From contig JALOSD010000179.1 of the NCBI GenBank assembly GCA_025458585.1, positions 1 through 6,008 on the forward strand: a DNA stretch of 6,008 nt. Direction: 5' to 3'. A model generated the notes under the pieces. The model had not been told where the DNA came from. It worked only from the letters and a program-made list of their open reading frames with translations, and did no database searches. Positions 5,269 through 6,008 of the stretch are shown here, one piece after another (the stretch's first letter is position 1; every line of letters begins with the position of its first letter). The translations under genes and the position numbers were made by a program. The stretch is from Burkholderiaceae bacterium (GTDB lineage: Bacteria > Pseudomonadota > Gammaproteobacteria > Burkholderiales > Burkholderiaceae_C).

Positions 5269-5786
5269 GTGGCCGAACGGGCGAGGTCAGGCCGCTGGTC
5301 GTCAACGGCTGGACCCTCTTCGCTCACCCGATCTTCCTTGACCAACTGGATGCCCTGACCGCGCAGGTCGAGGCGCTCAAGCGCAAGGACCCGCCCGGCT
5401 ACGTCAAGAAGAACGCCGCCAAGCGCCTGGCCGCCATCGCCAAGCTGGCATTCGAGGTGATTCCGCAGGACCCCGCCCGGCCGGAGTACCGCCAGGGCAA
5501 CACGCTCGGCGACGAGCACAAGCACTGGTTCCGGGCCAAGTTCTTCCAGCATTACCGGTTGTTCTTCCGGTTCCACGCCCAAGCCAAGGTGATCGTATTC
5601 GCCTGGGTCAACGACGAGGGCACGTTGCGGGCCTACGAGAGCGCCGACGACGCTTACCGCGTGTTCCGCAGGATGCCCGACAGCAGCCGGCCGCCGTCGG
5701 ATTGGGGCCAGCTGCTGGCCGAAGCACGTGCCGAGTCGGAGCGCCTCGGCCGACTGGCGTCAGGCAGCGCACGCACAAGTCCGTGA
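5265..5786 (+). CDS. yhaV: Type II toxin, YhaV family ribonuclease
   Basis: This 173-aa protein matches the YhaV family throughout its core: 'VNGWTLFAHPIFLDQLDAL' (13-31), 'KNAAKRLAAIAKLAFEVIPQDP' (49-70), 'YRQGNTLGDEHKHWFRAKFFQHYRLFFRF' (75-103) and 'KVIVFAWVNDEGTLRAYESADDAYRVFRRM' (108-137). The Arg/His/Lys-rich segment around 85-102 is the likely RNA-binding or catalytic face. Family members are RelE-superfamily endoribonucleases that cut mRNA and stop growth unless bound by PrlF. E. coli YhaV is about 154 aa; here about 20 extra residues follow in a Glu/Arg/Ser-rich tail ('RAESERLGRLASGSARTSP'). The gene starts within the prlF stop (ATGA, 5265-5268), the usual toxin-second order. No frameshift or missing core segment is visible, so the toxin looks intact. 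Confidence 0.9.
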   Translation: MSGRTGEVRPLVVNGWTLFAHPIFLDQLDALTAQVEALKRKDPPGYVKKNAAKRLAAIAKLAFEVIPQDPARPEYRQGNTLGDEHKHWFRAKFFQHYRLFFRFHAQAKVIVFAWVNDEGTLRAYESADDAYRVFRRMPDSSRPPSDWGQLLAEARAESERLGRLASGSARTSP

Positions 5787-6008
5787 TTCTTCGACCTGCC
5801 AGGCCATACGGTTTGCTGTATCGGACTGGGTGGGCGGGAGCAACGCTCGGACTGAATACCTACCGATTCCCACCACTTCCTCGCAAACCCGAAGAAATGG
5901 AGTGGTGGCAAGGGCTCCATCACAGGACGGGCTGGGGGCCGCACGGGCAGTGTCAATCGGCTGATCGACACCGGCGGTTACTGCCGGAGTTACTCCACCA
6001 CCTCCGGC
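5787..6008. other. No convincing gene; several inverted repeats after the TA pair
   Basis: All open frames here have mixed third-codon bases unlike the strongly GC3 genes to the left, and no recognisable motif. Inverted repeats are CCACCACT (5870-5877) with AGTGGTGG (5901-5908), CCGGC (5971-5975) with GCCGG (5983-5987), and GCCGGAG (5983-5989) with CTCCGGC (6002-6008). The last reaches the window edge. None has a T-run, so terminator function is not established. A coding region could begin or end to the right of the window. Confidence 0.45.

Noticed and set aside
5845..5876. tRNA-like 3' end ('CCTACCGATTCCCACCA')
   Set aside because: No matching 5' acceptor strand (GGGAATC or similar) occurs upstream, and no T-arm or anticodon arm can be built.
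5760..6008. Minus-strand frame open from the window edge to 5760
   Set aside because: It has no stop for 83 codons but about half of the third positions are A/T, unlike every real gene here. No motif is recognisable and it overlaps the yhaV end.
1..6008. CRISPR array, insertion sequence or integrase gene
   Set aside because: No regularly spaced identical repeats, no transposase or recombinase motifs, and no pair of matching terminal repeats or att-like direct repeats flanking the TA cassette could be found by eye.

Overview
This window looks like chromosomal DNA of a high-GC betaproteobacterium, probably Burkholderiales. That placement is an inference from the very GC-rich third codon positions, the CrgA-like LysR regulator next to a DJ-1/PfpI gene, and the PrlF/YhaV toxin-antitoxin pair. 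No rRNA, tRNA or other decisive taxonomic marker is present.

Layout. (1) 1-815, plus strand: the 3' part of a gene for a repetitive, probably beta-helical protein. It holds two related domains that end in the same Cys-containing signature. (2) 847-3172, minus strand: a tightly packed run read from high to low coordinates. In order it holds a DJ-1/PfpI-family protein, an antibiotic-biosynthesis-monooxygenase (ABM) domain, a two-helix membrane segment, an NAD(P)-binding F420-oxidoreductase-type protein, and a small coiled-coil lipoprotein that may be a separate unit. (3) 3173-3272: a 100-bp divergent control region with a near-palindrome. (4) 3273-4163, plus strand: the LysR-type regulator that probably controls the divergent operon. 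(5) 4164-4414: non-coding DNA with a hairpin whose U-tract lies on the minus strand, and a GC-rich hairpin. (6) 4415-5786, plus strand: an accessory cassette of a two-domain excisionase-like HTH gene, a prlF antitoxin gene and a yhaV toxin gene. (7) 5787-6008: no convincing gene, several inverted repeats.

Two genes appear broken in ways simple ORF calling would miss. The HTH gene before prlF-yhaV carries one in-frame TGA exactly where the family has the Trp of its 'LQRW' recognition-helix motif. Reading through that codon restores a continuous double-HTH protein from a GTG at 4415. In the DJ-1 operon, the ABM domain and the membrane tail normally belong to one protein. Here they lie in different frames and the linker between them is almost gone, with three copies of a 7-bp repeat at the junction. 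Function predictions rest on motifs read by eye; no searches were run.

Taken together, the middle of the window reads as a LysR-controlled operon for coping with reactive electrophiles or redox stress (inference). The right part is an autoregulated type II toxin-antitoxin module with a possibly disabled upstream DNA-binding partner. I see no strongly supported wholly new system. The most novel-looking items are the double-HTH/PrlF/YhaV arrangement and the duplicated-domain repeat protein.
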